From Proteiniphilum saccharofermentans (GTDB lineage: Bacteria > Bacteroidota > Bacteroidia > Bacteroidales > Dysgonomonadaceae): a stretch of 64,000 nt of DNA. This document shows positions 53,826 through 62,689 of this stretch, piece after piece. The notes below the pieces were generated by a model. The model searched no databases. It was not told the origin of the DNA and saw nothing but the letters and a program-made list of their open reading frames with translations. The position numbers were made by a program, and so were the translations under genes. Where the stretch lies: NCBI RefSeq assembly GCF_900095135.1, contig NZ_LT605205.1:1116001-1180000 (forward strand), in the 5' to 3' direction. The first letter of the stretch is position 1; each line of letters begins with the position of its first letter.

Positions 53826-56321
53826 CTATTCAGCGTTCAATGTTATTTCTGCCGGTTCTAGCCAGGGAGAAGTAAAGTCTATCTTTATTTCGCCCTGCTC
53901 ACCGGTTGCCTGTACATAGGCCAGGATACGGCCGTGGAATACACGGTGCCTGTTATCGGTATAGTCGGTCATATCGGAATTGTTGCTGGCTTCCAGACCG
54001 AGGAGTTTGGCAGGACCGCTTATCCGGCAGGTAACCTCGTCGTCCGACAGCATCACCGGGATGCCGTCTTCATCCACTACCTGTACCACAATATGGGAAA
54101 ATCCTTTCTCTTTTTTTATCTGTTTGTCAGCCTGGACGATCCGTAAGGCATGGGGACGTTTCGATGACTGTATGGTATAGCCGGAAACAGGGTTGTTATC
54201 CTTATCCATACCCACCACTTCCAATTTTCCGGCTTTGTAGGGGATATCCCAGAATATAATGCCGGTATTGTCGTCATACTCTTTTGTCTCGCCGACCTCT
54301 GTCCCGTTCAGCAACAGTTTTGCTTTGGCGGCATTGGTATAGCATACCACCCGGATCGATTGGCCTTCACTGTAGTTCCATACAGGCCATGCATCCATCG
54401 AGGGTGCTCTTTCCACATAGTTCGAGACATTCCCGGTTTCCGTCTGCGACAATACGTCCCTTGACTGGTTCCGGCTTCCTCTGCCCGGTGTGGGATATGT
54501 TCCCAGATAGGCCATCGGTTTGTCAGACCATAATGACTGCCGGAAGTATCCTCTGGGCTTGATGAATCCACCGAAATCGAGCAGTCCCGAATAGAAGCCT
54601 CTTGAAGGCCATCTGCCCGACTCCCCGAGATAATCGATCCCTGTCCAGAGGAACTGGCCGAAAATATGTTCCCTGTCGCGCGTGGCTTTCCATGCTGCCA
54701 TATCGTGCCGGTTCTCACTTCCATAGATCACCCGGTCGGGATACTTCTTATGGTCGCTATCGTACCGGTCTTCGGTATAGTTATATCCGGCAATGTCCAA
54801 TACTCCCGGGTATTCGGTCTCGTTCGACATGGCCACTCCGGCTAATCCCGCGGTCACGGGACGTGCCCGGTCGTATTCTTTTACTACTTTGACCAAACGC
54901 TTTGCAATATCACCCAGTTCCATTGCATCAGGGGCATCGGGATTATATCCGCCATAGGTGGCCTGCGTAAATCCCGCTTTCTCTCCTCCGAGAACCGGAT
55001 GCGAATAGGGATCGTTGGGATAGTCCACCTCGTTACCGATACTCCATGCAAAAACAGAGATATGGTTCCGGTCGCGCCGTACCAGGTCGGCCAGATCTAT
55101 CTCCCCCCATTCCTTGAATATATCATAAGAGCCCTGAAAGCCGGGAGTCCCTACATTCCAGCCTTCTATCCATTTGCGTTTGGGGAATACCCACTCGTCG
55201 TACATTTCGTTGAGTACCAATATCCCCATTTCATCACAGAGTTCGTACAGATCGGTGGCCTGCGGATTGTGACTCGTACGGACTGCATTCACCCCTATCT
55301 CTTTCAGGGTCTGTAAACGTCTTTTCCATACTTCCCGGGGAACAGCCGCACCCAGTACACCTGCGTCATGATGTATACATACTCCTTTCACTTTCATCCA
55401 CTCCCCGTTCAAAGCAAATCCTTTATTGGGATCGAAGGTGTAGGTGCGGAATCCGGTACGGGTTGTGGTCTGATCGGTTTCAACACCATCTCTGAGTATG
55501 GTCGTCTTCAACTCATAGAGATTAGGATCGGACAGGGACCACAGTGCCGGTTTATTGATCTTTAAAGAAGTAATCAGTTTGTTGTCATTGCCCGGCTTTG
55601 CGGTAAGCCTCTTCGAATCTTTCGCCACAAGTTTACCTTCCGGAGAGAACAGTTCGTTCACAATAGTTAATGAAGTGTTATTTACTTCTTCTCTATTAAT
55701 ATCGACTTCCACATTCAACTGGTAGCCATTCCTTACTTCTTCGGGATAGGCATATACACCCCACTGGGCAATATGTACAGGATTGGCATATACCACCCAT
55801 ACATCGCGGTAAATACCCGAACCGGTGTACCATCGTGAATCGGCATACTGGCTGTGATCGACCCGTACTGCAATTACGTTCTCCTGACCGTATTGAATAT
55901 AGGGAGTCGCATCATACATGAACGAGATATACCCGTTAGGGCGCTTGCCAAGCGATTGCCCGTTGAGGAATACTTCGCTGCGGTTATAAACTCCTTCGAA
56001 ATAGAGATATACTTTCTGCCCCTGTTTGTCGGCTGGAATATCGATTGTTTTACGGTACCATCCAATGCCTCCCGGAAGGTATCCCGTGCAACTGGCAAGC
56101 GTAGGACTTAACTGACCTTTTACACTCCAGTCATGGGGTAACGATATGGGTTGCCACCTTGTGTCGTCCAACGTGACCGATTGTCCGTCCTGCGCATCGT
56201 TCAGGACAAATTTCCAGTTGCCATTGATCTTTTCAGGCGACCCGAAAGATACCTGTGCCTGGAGAGACGGGGCAATGCACATAACCAGTAAAATAACGAT
56301 TGACAGAGTTTTTTTTCGCAT
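53826..56321 (-). CDS. GH2-family glycosidase (beta-galactosidase type), secreted
   Basis: 831 residues with a signal peptide (about 1-22, SLQAQ). Domains: jelly roll (ISLPHDWSVKGQ, GGIGWYRKTIDIP, LYFEGVYNRSEVFLNGQSLG), Ig-like domain, TIM barrel with AWSIGNEVDYPND (acid/base Glu about 431) and IYGSENRHDMAAW (nucleophile Glu about 536), and C-terminal Ig-like domains (DUF4982-like). Substrate could be beta-galactose or beta-glucuronate; the GH30/GH43 setting favours galactan or arabinogalactan. It follows GH30 by 19 bp. Confidence 0.9.
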   Translation of the reverse strand: MRKKTLSIVILLVMCIAPSLQAQVSFGSPEKINGNWKFVLNDAQDGQSVTLDDTRWQPISLPHDWSVKGQLSPTLASCTGYLPGGIGWYRKTIDIPADKQGQKVYLYFEGVYNRSEVFLNGQSLGKRPNGYISFMYDATPYIQYGQENVIAVRVDHSQYADSRWYTGSGIYRDVWVVYANPVHIAQWGVYAYPEEVRNGYQLNVEVDINREEVNNTSLTIVNELFSPEGKLVAKDSKRLTAKPGNDNKLITSLKINKPALWSLSDPNLYELKTTILRDGVETDQTTTRTGFRTYTFDPNKGFALNGEWMKVKGVCIHHDAGVLGAAVPREVWKRRLQTLKEIGVNAVRTSHNPQATDLYELCDEMGILVLNEMYDEWVFPKRKWIEGWNVGTPGFQGSYDIFKEWGEIDLADLVRRDRNHISVFAWSIGNEVDYPNDPYSHPVLGGEKAGFTQATYGGYNPDAPDAMELGDIAKRLVKVVKEYDRARPVTAGLAGVAMSNETEYPGVLDIAGYNYTEDRYDSDHKKYPDRVIYGSENRHDMAAWKATRDREHIFGQFLWTGIDYLGESGRWPSRGFYSGLLDFGGFIKPRGYFRQSLWSDKPMAYLGTYPTPGRGSRNQSRDVLSQTETGNVSNYVERAPSMDAWPVWNYSEGQSIRVVCYTNAAKAKLLLNGTEVGETKEYDDNTGIIFWDIPYKAGKLEVVGMDKDNNPVSGYTIQSSKRPHALRIVQADKQIKKEKGFSHIVVQVVDEDGIPVMLSDDEVTCRISGPAKLLGLEASNNSDMTDYTDNRHRVFHGRILAYVQATGEQGEIKIDFTSPWLEPAEITLNAE

Positions 56322-56340
56322 GCGATTATTTTTTAATTAA

Positions 56341-57924
56341 TTAAAATTCATAGACGAATGTAGTAACAGACAAAGGGTCAATTACTGTTTCCTCCCCGGA
56401 AGGAGTATTTTCTCCCAGGTCTTTTGTCCGGGATGTTGTATATTGTTTCACTGATGAATGCCTTCCCAGCCCTGTAACGTTCAGATTAATGGCGATAGAT
56501 TTTCCGGTCATATTGGTATATACCACCACCAGCCGTTTTTTGTCGGGGGACATCCAGGCAGATCCGAAAAACGAGCTCGACGGATTCTCTATGCTCAGAT
56601 CGACACGTTGGTAACCCGGTCTGATAAACAGACTGTAATTTCCCAGTACCCACAAACTTTTGGTAGCCTCATGCCTGCCGCTTTCGGAAATATCTCCGTA
56701 AATACCGCTTCCCGGAACCAGATCGATCAGCAGAAAACGGTTCTTATGATCCCAGCGTGCCATGTCCATACTGGTCCAGAACGACCATGAACTGACATTG
56801 GCAGTGGTTAAATCGTGATAAATAACTTTTGACATGTGAAGCGCTATGTCAAGAGGAGTAGCCGACTCGTGGCCGGGGTAATCTTTGTCGTTGAAATGAT
56901 CTCCAAGCATGCTCCATTCGGTCTGATATATTTTTAATCCTTTTGCTGACGCCGCTGCTCCCAGTTGACTTCTGACACTTTTCATCGTATCCCAGTTTCC
57001 GTCTGTCCAGTAACTGTGTCCCCCTATCAGTAGTTCTACATGCGTGAGGTCACCGATATAATTGGCTGACTCGGGCGAGAAAAACTCGGTTATCTGATTG
57101 CTGCGGGCAGCATCACCCTTTATTTTATAAAGGTACTCCCAGTCTCCCGATTCCGTAATAAGGATCCTGCTATCCAGATTTTTCCGGCTGAGGGCGTTAT
57201 CCAGTCCCATAACCAGGCGTTTTATTTCGGCATTTTGCCAGCCACTTCCCTCCTGGCCGCTTTCCCAATTGTATTGAGGCTCGTTCACTGGACTTATGTA
57301 TGAGAATGTAATATTTTTATTATTTTTGAAATATTCAGCTACGTTGGCCATATAGGCAGCAAAATCATCGTAGTGTTCTTCCTTCAGGTTACTACGTGCT
57401 CCGCGTGCCGAAAATCCTTTTCCGTTGTAGGTATAGTGAACCGGCGGCGAATTGCTGAACATTACAAATGACCCGCAACCATACTCACGCGCCTTTTCCA
57501 GGAAATACTGTTGCCCCTGTTGACGGCTCCAATCATAAGTCCCGTCAGCATTGAGGAAAGATTCTGCACGGCGCGATTTGTCGTCGATACCACTATCATC
57601 ACCCTGCTCAGCCGTTCCTGCTCCCAGGTTAAAACGCCACATCGACAAGCCTATTCCTTCAGGGGTACCATTATTGATATCCTGTGAAAATAATAAACGG
57701 GCTATCGATTCCTTCTGGTTTGCCTCCCAGTCTCTTCCAACATAGTTGGCCGTCCAGCAGTCGGAAGCACCGAATCCGTCTATCGTCTGAAACGTTTTTC
57801 CGATATCAATTGTAACCGTCTTTTCCACATTTGTACCGGACTGTCCGGGTTCTGGATCTGTCCTGTCGTTGCATGCAGAAATTACAAATATTAAAAGTAA
57901 GCAGAAATAATATTTAAATTGCAT
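56341..57924 (-). CDS. GH30-family glycosidase, probable endo-beta-1,6-galactanase, lipoprotein
   Basis: 527 residues with lipoprotein signal (FVISACNDR). TIM barrel with IDGFGASDCWTANYVG, GLSMWRFNLGAGTAEQGD, FSYISPVNEPQYNWE (acid/base Glu about 215) and IYQTEWSMLGDH (nucleophile Glu about 336). A small beta-sandwich ends the protein (DPLSVTTFVYEF). The GFGASDCW start resembles the GH30 subgroup of beta-1,6-galactanases rather than glucosylceramidase or xylanase. That would target arabinogalactan side chains. It follows SusD pair 3 by 82 bp. Confidence 0.88.
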   Translation of the reverse strand: MQFKYYFCLLLIFVISACNDRTDPEPGQSGTNVEKTVTIDIGKTFQTIDGFGASDCWTANYVGRDWEANQKESIARLLFSQDINNGTPEGIGLSMWRFNLGAGTAEQGDDSGIDDKSRRAESFLNADGTYDWSRQQGQQYFLEKAREYGCGSFVMFSNSPPVHYTYNGKGFSARGARSNLKEEHYDDFAAYMANVAEYFKNNKNITFSYISPVNEPQYNWESGQEGSGWQNAEIKRLVMGLDNALSRKNLDSRILITESGDWEYLYKIKGDAARSNQITEFFSPESANYIGDLTHVELLIGGHSYWTDGNWDTMKSVRSQLGAAASAKGLKIYQTEWSMLGDHFNDKDYPGHESATPLDIALHMSKVIYHDLTTANVSSWSFWTSMDMARWDHKNRFLLIDLVPGSGIYGDISESGRHEATKSLWVLGNYSLFIRPGYQRVDLSIENPSSSFFGSAWMSPDKKRLVVVYTNMTGKSIAINLNVTGLGRHSSVKQYTTSRTKDLGENTPSGEETVIDPLSVTTFVYEF

Positions 57925-58006
57925 AATAACTGTTATTTTAATAAAACTGCCCCGAATAATTTTTCCGAACTATCCGCGGCAGAGACATGACTACCCTGGA
58001 GAACAT

Positions 58007-59641
58007 TTAATTCCAACCCGGATTCTGTGTAATCGAACCATTGGACATGGTGATTTCGTATAGCGGAATCGGGAACAGTAAGTCCCGGTTTTCGTTGAAT
58101 GTGATCCCTTTATTACTCGGTTCATACTGATTCTCCCATTCGTAAGGATCAGCAGTTGTTTCACTCGTATTCCATTGCACAAATGATCCGTTTACTCCCA
58201 TAATATTGGCAATCACCTTTTTCCCATTGTCGTCCGTCCAACGACGAATGTCATAAAGTCGGTGGTTTTCACATGCCAGCTCAAGACGACGCTCTGCGCG
58301 AATGGCATTCCGAAGTTCATTTCCGCTGGCGGTTACAGCCTCAAGGTTAACACGATTGCGTACCTGGTTTAAAGCATTACGGGCAGTTGCATCGTCACCG
58401 GTCTCATTGCAAGCCTCAGCATACATCAAAAGGATGTCGGCATAGCGCAGAATGCGATGATTCAAAGGCACTCTCGGTTGATTATAATTTGCGGGACGTT
58501 TAGTAAAAGGCAACCAGAATTTGCGATTGATGCGGGCCGGCTTATGTTTGGCCGGATCAATACAATAAGTGCCGTCACCATTTTGGTTACCCTGAGCAGC
58601 AATGAGTTCGTCGAAATTGTCTTCCCCTGCTATTTCTGTTGCGCCGTGCTTGATAATTGTCCATCTCAGTCGTTCTGTGTCTCCGGCTTCAATGAAAGCA
58701 TTTTCAAGATTGGCAGTGGGTAATCCCCAGGCCCATCCATCCTGATCGCCACCGGAACGGTTGCCTGTTACGATAGACAAGCTGCCGCCAAGTTCATACG
58801 TCTCATCATACATATTCTGTACCTCAAAGAGGGACTCTTCATTATTTTCGGCATCTATACTCCATACATCACCGAAATTAGTCATCAGCTTATATTCACC
58901 TTCATCGATGACTGTTTTGAGGATATCCCTGGCCTTTTCAAATTTATTCTGATAAAGATATGCTTTCCCCAACATCCCAAGAGCGGCACCGCGAGTTGCA
59001 CGCCCCATGTCATCGGCACTATATTCACTGCGCTGCGGAAGTACGTTGGCTGCATCTGTGAGATCCTGTTCGATCAAAGCATACACGTCTTCCGTACTCG
59101 AACGCGTGATGCCGCTCACTTCTTCCGGCAATAAAAATCCTTCTATAATAGGCACATCGCCGAAGTTCTTTACCAGTTCAAAATAGAAATAAGCACGCAG
59201 GAATTTGGCTTCACCAATTAAGCGTTCTTTTTTTCTTTCGTCCCGTATAGGTGCTTCAGGTATACGTTCAATAGCGATATTGCTACGCAGGATACCTTTA
59301 TAACGGTACTGCCAGAAGTTGGATATGGTACCATTGCTTTGTCCGACACCCTGGTAATGTGCCAGTGAAATATATCCGCTTTGGTCTTGTGTGGTGTTAC
59401 CCATCCAGAGGTCATCACTACACATATCGGTCAAAATCCAGAAGTTTTCAATCTGCCACCAACCATGATAGGTGATCGCATTGTAGCAGCCAGTCAGAAA
59501 CGATTCTGCATCGTTTTCACTTTGAAAGTAGGTGTCGAGATTCTCTTGTCCCCTCACATCTTCCACCAGGAAGTCGGAACATGCTGAAAAGGATACGGTG
59601 GCAAAGAGTGCCAATATAATAAATATCTGCTTCATAATCAT
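58007..59641 (-). CDS. SusD/RagB-family outer membrane lipoprotein (pair 3)
   Basis: 544 residues, normal length. Lipoprotein signal (VSFSACSDFLVED), then EAKFLRAYFYFELVKNFGDVPII near 165, RYADILLMYAEACNETGD near 395 and LACENHRLYDIRRW near 455. It ends NENRDLLFPIPLYEITMSNGSITQNPGWN, a typical SusD C-terminus. Met 1 overlaps the SusC stop (TAATG); Met 3 is an alternative start. Likely binds the glycan acted on by the GH30/GH2/GH43 set. Confidence 0.95.
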   Translation of the reverse strand: MIMKQIFIILALFATVSFSACSDFLVEDVRGQENLDTYFQSENDAESFLTGCYNAITYHGWWQIENFWILTDMCSDDLWMGNTTQDQSGYISLAHYQGVGQSNGTISNFWQYRYKGILRSNIAIERIPEAPIRDERKKERLIGEAKFLRAYFYFELVKNFGDVPIIEGFLLPEEVSGITRSSTEDVYALIEQDLTDAANVLPQRSEYSADDMGRATRGAALGMLGKAYLYQNKFEKARDILKTVIDEGEYKLMTNFGDVWSIDAENNEESLFEVQNMYDETYELGGSLSIVTGNRSGGDQDGWAWGLPTANLENAFIEAGDTERLRWTIIKHGATEIAGEDNFDELIAAQGNQNGDGTYCIDPAKHKPARINRKFWLPFTKRPANYNQPRVPLNHRILRYADILLMYAEACNETGDDATARNALNQVRNRVNLEAVTASGNELRNAIRAERRLELACENHRLYDIRRWTDDNGKKVIANIMGVNGSFVQWNTSETTADPYEWENQYEPSNKGITFNENRDLLFPIPLYEITMSNGSITQNPGWN

Positions 59642-62600
59642 TAGAATTTTAAATCAATACCGAATAAAAAAGTACGCGGATTCGGATAAGCTATCCAGTC
59701 AATTCCGGTTTCAATGACGCTTGCACCCATCTGTGGACGTTCCGGATCCATTCCCGAATAGTTGGTAATCGTGAAAGGATTTTGGGCAGAGAATGAGATG
59801 CGAAGGTTTGTGCCGGGAATAATATTCTTTGGCAACGTGTAACCCACCTGGAGCAGCTTACAGCGGAAATACGACCCATCTTCCACATAGAAGCTGGAGA
59901 CGCGGGTGTAATTTAAGTTATTGTCGTTAACCGTTAAGCGGGGAATATCGTTACTGGTTCCTTCGCCGTGCCAAACCTTGTTCAGTGTACCGGCATACAC
60001 GTTGCTGCCGTTCGTGCCGGCATACAGTCTCTTGGTGGTGTTGAAAATATCGTTACCAAATGTACCGTAAAAGTTAGCATTGAAATCGAAACTCTTATAG
60101 TTCAAACCCAAGTTCAGTCCCGCCATTAAATCGGGATAGGCATTGCCGATATAAGTTTTGTCATTTTCATCCAACACACCGTCATGGTTCAAATCTTTGA
60201 AACGGATATCACCCGGTTGTGCGTTAGGCTGGAGGATGGTTCCATGTTCATCGGTGTGTGCATACACTTCACTTAAATTCTGGAACAGTCCGTCTGCTAC
60301 ATATCCATAGAAGCGGCCGATTTCTGCACCATCTTCATTACGGATGATCTGATCGGAGTTGAAACCGCCGGTATTGACAGGGCCGTCTCCGGAAAGTTTT
60401 ACTGCTTTATTTTTTACAGCTGAAAGGTTCAGGCCGATATTATAACTGAAATCATTGGTGATCCTGTCGTTCCAATCGAAGCTCAATTCCCAACCGGTGG
60501 CTTTCATGCTCCCGATATTCATGGTTACCTGGCTATTCCAGTCCGGATATCCTACGGCAAAAATATTCTGTTTTCTATAAAGCATGTCGTATGACTTTTT
60601 TTGATAGATGTCAAACGTTACATTCAGGCGGGAATCCAAAAAAGACATATCCAATCCTAAGTTATAGTCTTCTACAGTTTCCCATTTCAGCCTGTTGTTA
60701 CCGACAGAAGAGATAGTCGTACCGGTTACACGGCTTGGGTTTCTACCAAATACGGCGTCAGCGCTTGAGAGAAGGGTCAGGTAAGCGGAGTTGGAGATAT
60801 TTTGGTTACCTACGCGTCCCCAACCGGCACGTATTTTCAGGTTGTTGAAAATGTCCTGATCCTGCATGAATTCTTCTCCGGTTAAACGCCAGGCTGCCGA
60901 AACAGATGGGAATACTGCATATTTGTTGCCCTCAGGGAATTTAGAAGAGCCATCTGTACGGAGTGAAGCGGTCAGATAGTAACGACCATCGTAATTGTAC
61001 ATCACACGCCCGATATAAGAAAGTAAAGTGCTGTATGCAGTATTACCTGTGGCTTGTTGATTCAGTGTGCCGGCACTTACCTCCTGCAAATTTTCGGAAT
61101 TATTGGGAGTATCGTCGCGTGCTCCCTTTACCCAGTATTCTGCAAAGCGTTCTGCGGTAAAACCCGCCATGAGGTTAAGATTATGTTTATCGTCAAAAGT
61201 CCGCATATAATTCGCGGTATTCGTCCAGTTCCAGTCTAACCATTCTTTCATCTCCCGGGAAACATTGCTGTAAGTGGATTTTTCGAGCTGATCGATCTCG
61301 AATTCCGGAGTAAAGGCGTCCGAACGACGGATATGGGCATTGGCACCAAACTGGGTGCGTAGTGTTAATCCTTCTAAAGGCGTTAATTGTAAATAGGGAT
61401 TAACAATTACGCCGTACTCACGGGAGTAAGCGTTCTGGCGCGCAAGTGATGCTACGGGGTTCCACTCCTGGTTGTTGTAAGAGCGCGCATAATTGTTATA
61501 GTGATTGTCCACCCATTCTTCCTCCGGTTTAAAAATAGGCGTAGTGGGATCCATAGACATCGCCGCTGAAAATAAATTTGGAGTATTATCCCACGACTCT
61601 ACACGTGGAGCAATATCAAAGCCCATCTTTATATATTGATTGAATGTATATTCCGTATTCAACCGGACATTGATCTTATCCCAGTAGCCCACATCGTACT
61701 GTGAATTGTTACGGAAATAGCCCAGGCTCAAATTATACACAAGTTTGTCGTTTCCTCCCGAAGCGCTGAACGCGTAGTTCTGTACCAGCGCCGTTTTATT
61801 GACAACTTCATTCCACCAGTCGGTACCTTCAGCATCGGTGATATTGTCTTTGCTGTTCCATACCGGTGTACGTCCGTCGTTTGTATAACGGGCCTTGAAA
61901 ACCTGTTCATATTCCGAAGCTTTTGCCATATTCGGATTGGCTATATTCTGGAAACCGACTGAAGAAGTGAAATTGAACAAAGTCTTTCCGGCAGAACCTT
62001 TTTTAGTAGTAATCAGGATGACGCCGTTAGAACCACGCGTACCGTAGATAGCAGCAGCCGAAGCATCTTTCAACACTTCCATGGATTCGATGTCGTTGCT
62101 GTTCAGAAAATTGATGTTCGTACCTACAGGCATTCCGTCCACCACGTACAATGGGTCGCTGCCATTCACTGTAGTGACACCACGAATCAATACTTTGGGA
62201 GTTGTACCCGGTCCGCCTCCACTGGTCACTTGCACGCCATTCACCTTACCCTGAAGGGCATCCATGGCATTACCGGTAGTTACCTTGGTGATCTCCTCTC
62301 CTTTTATGGTAGAGATGGAACTGGTCAGGTCGCTTTTCCGCACAGTGCCGTAACCGATCACCACCAGTTCTTCAAGAAGTTCCTGTGCCTCTTCCATCAC
62401 CACATTGATTGTATTCTGATTAGCTACGCGGATCTCTTGTGTTTCATAACCTATCGAAGAGAAGACAAGTATATCATCTTCAGCGATATTGTTCAATGTG
62501 TAATTACCATCCATATCAGTTACAGTCCCGTTACCGGAACCTTTTATCTGTATTGTTGCACCGATCAGCGGCTCATTATCTGTTGCTGAAGTGACTTTAC

Positions 62601-62673
62601 CCCTTACAGTGATTTGCGCATGAGCACCCAGGCTTATCAAGGCAAGACACAATAATAATATCTGTTTTTTCAT
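59641..62673 (-). CDS. SusC/RagA-family TonB-dependent transporter (pair 3)
   Basis: 1010 residues; signal peptide about 1-19 (SLGAHAQ). Carboxypeptidase-regulatory-like domain (TVRGKVTSATDNEPLIGATIQI), EELVVIGYGTVRKSDLTSS, plug with LYVVDGMPVGTN and DASAAAIYGTRGSNGVILIT, and a barrel ending FLFGIDLKF. One-base overlap with its SusD indicates translational coupling. It follows the SusE/F-like gene by only 16 bp, so its promoter lies outside the window. Confidence 0.96.
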   Translation of the reverse strand: MKKQILLLCLALISLGAHAQITVRGKVTSATDNEPLIGATIQIKGSGNGTVTDMDGNYTLNNIAEDDILVFSSIGYETQEIRVANQNTINVVMEEAQELLEELVVIGYGTVRKSDLTSSISTIKGEEITKVTTGNAMDALQGKVNGVQVTSGGGPGTTPKVLIRGVTTVNGSDPLYVVDGMPVGTNINFLNSNDIESMEVLKDASAAAIYGTRGSNGVILITTKKGSAGKTLFNFTSSVGFQNIANPNMAKASEYEQVFKARYTNDGRTPVWNSKDNITDAEGTDWWNEVVNKTALVQNYAFSASGGNDKLVYNLSLGYFRNNSQYDVGYWDKINVRLNTEYTFNQYIKMGFDIAPRVESWDNTPNLFSAAMSMDPTTPIFKPEEEWVDNHYNNYARSYNNQEWNPVASLARQNAYSREYGVIVNPYLQLTPLEGLTLRTQFGANAHIRRSDAFTPEFEIDQLEKSTYSNVSREMKEWLDWNWTNTANYMRTFDDKHNLNLMAGFTAERFAEYWVKGARDDTPNNSENLQEVSAGTLNQQATGNTAYSTLLSYIGRVMYNYDGRYYLTASLRTDGSSKFPEGNKYAVFPSVSAAWRLTGEEFMQDQDIFNNLKIRAGWGRVGNQNISNSAYLTLLSSADAVFGRNPSRVTGTTISSVGNNRLKWETVEDYNLGLDMSFLDSRLNVTFDIYQKKSYDMLYRKQNIFAVGYPDWNSQVTMNIGSMKATGWELSFDWNDRITNDFSYNIGLNLSAVKNKAVKLSGDGPVNTGGFNSDQIIRNEDGAEIGRFYGYVADGLFQNLSEVYAHTDEHGTILQPNAQPGDIRFKDLNHDGVLDENDKTYIGNAYPDLMAGLNLGLNYKSFDFNANFYGTFGNDIFNTTKRLYAGTNGSNVYAGTLNKVWHGEGTSNDIPRLTVNDNNLNYTRVSSFYVEDGSYFRCKLLQVGYTLPKNIIPGTNLRISFSAQNPFTITNYSGMDPERPQMGASVIETGIDWIAYPNPRTFLFGIDLKF

Positions 62674-62689
62674 ATCAAATGTTACTTAA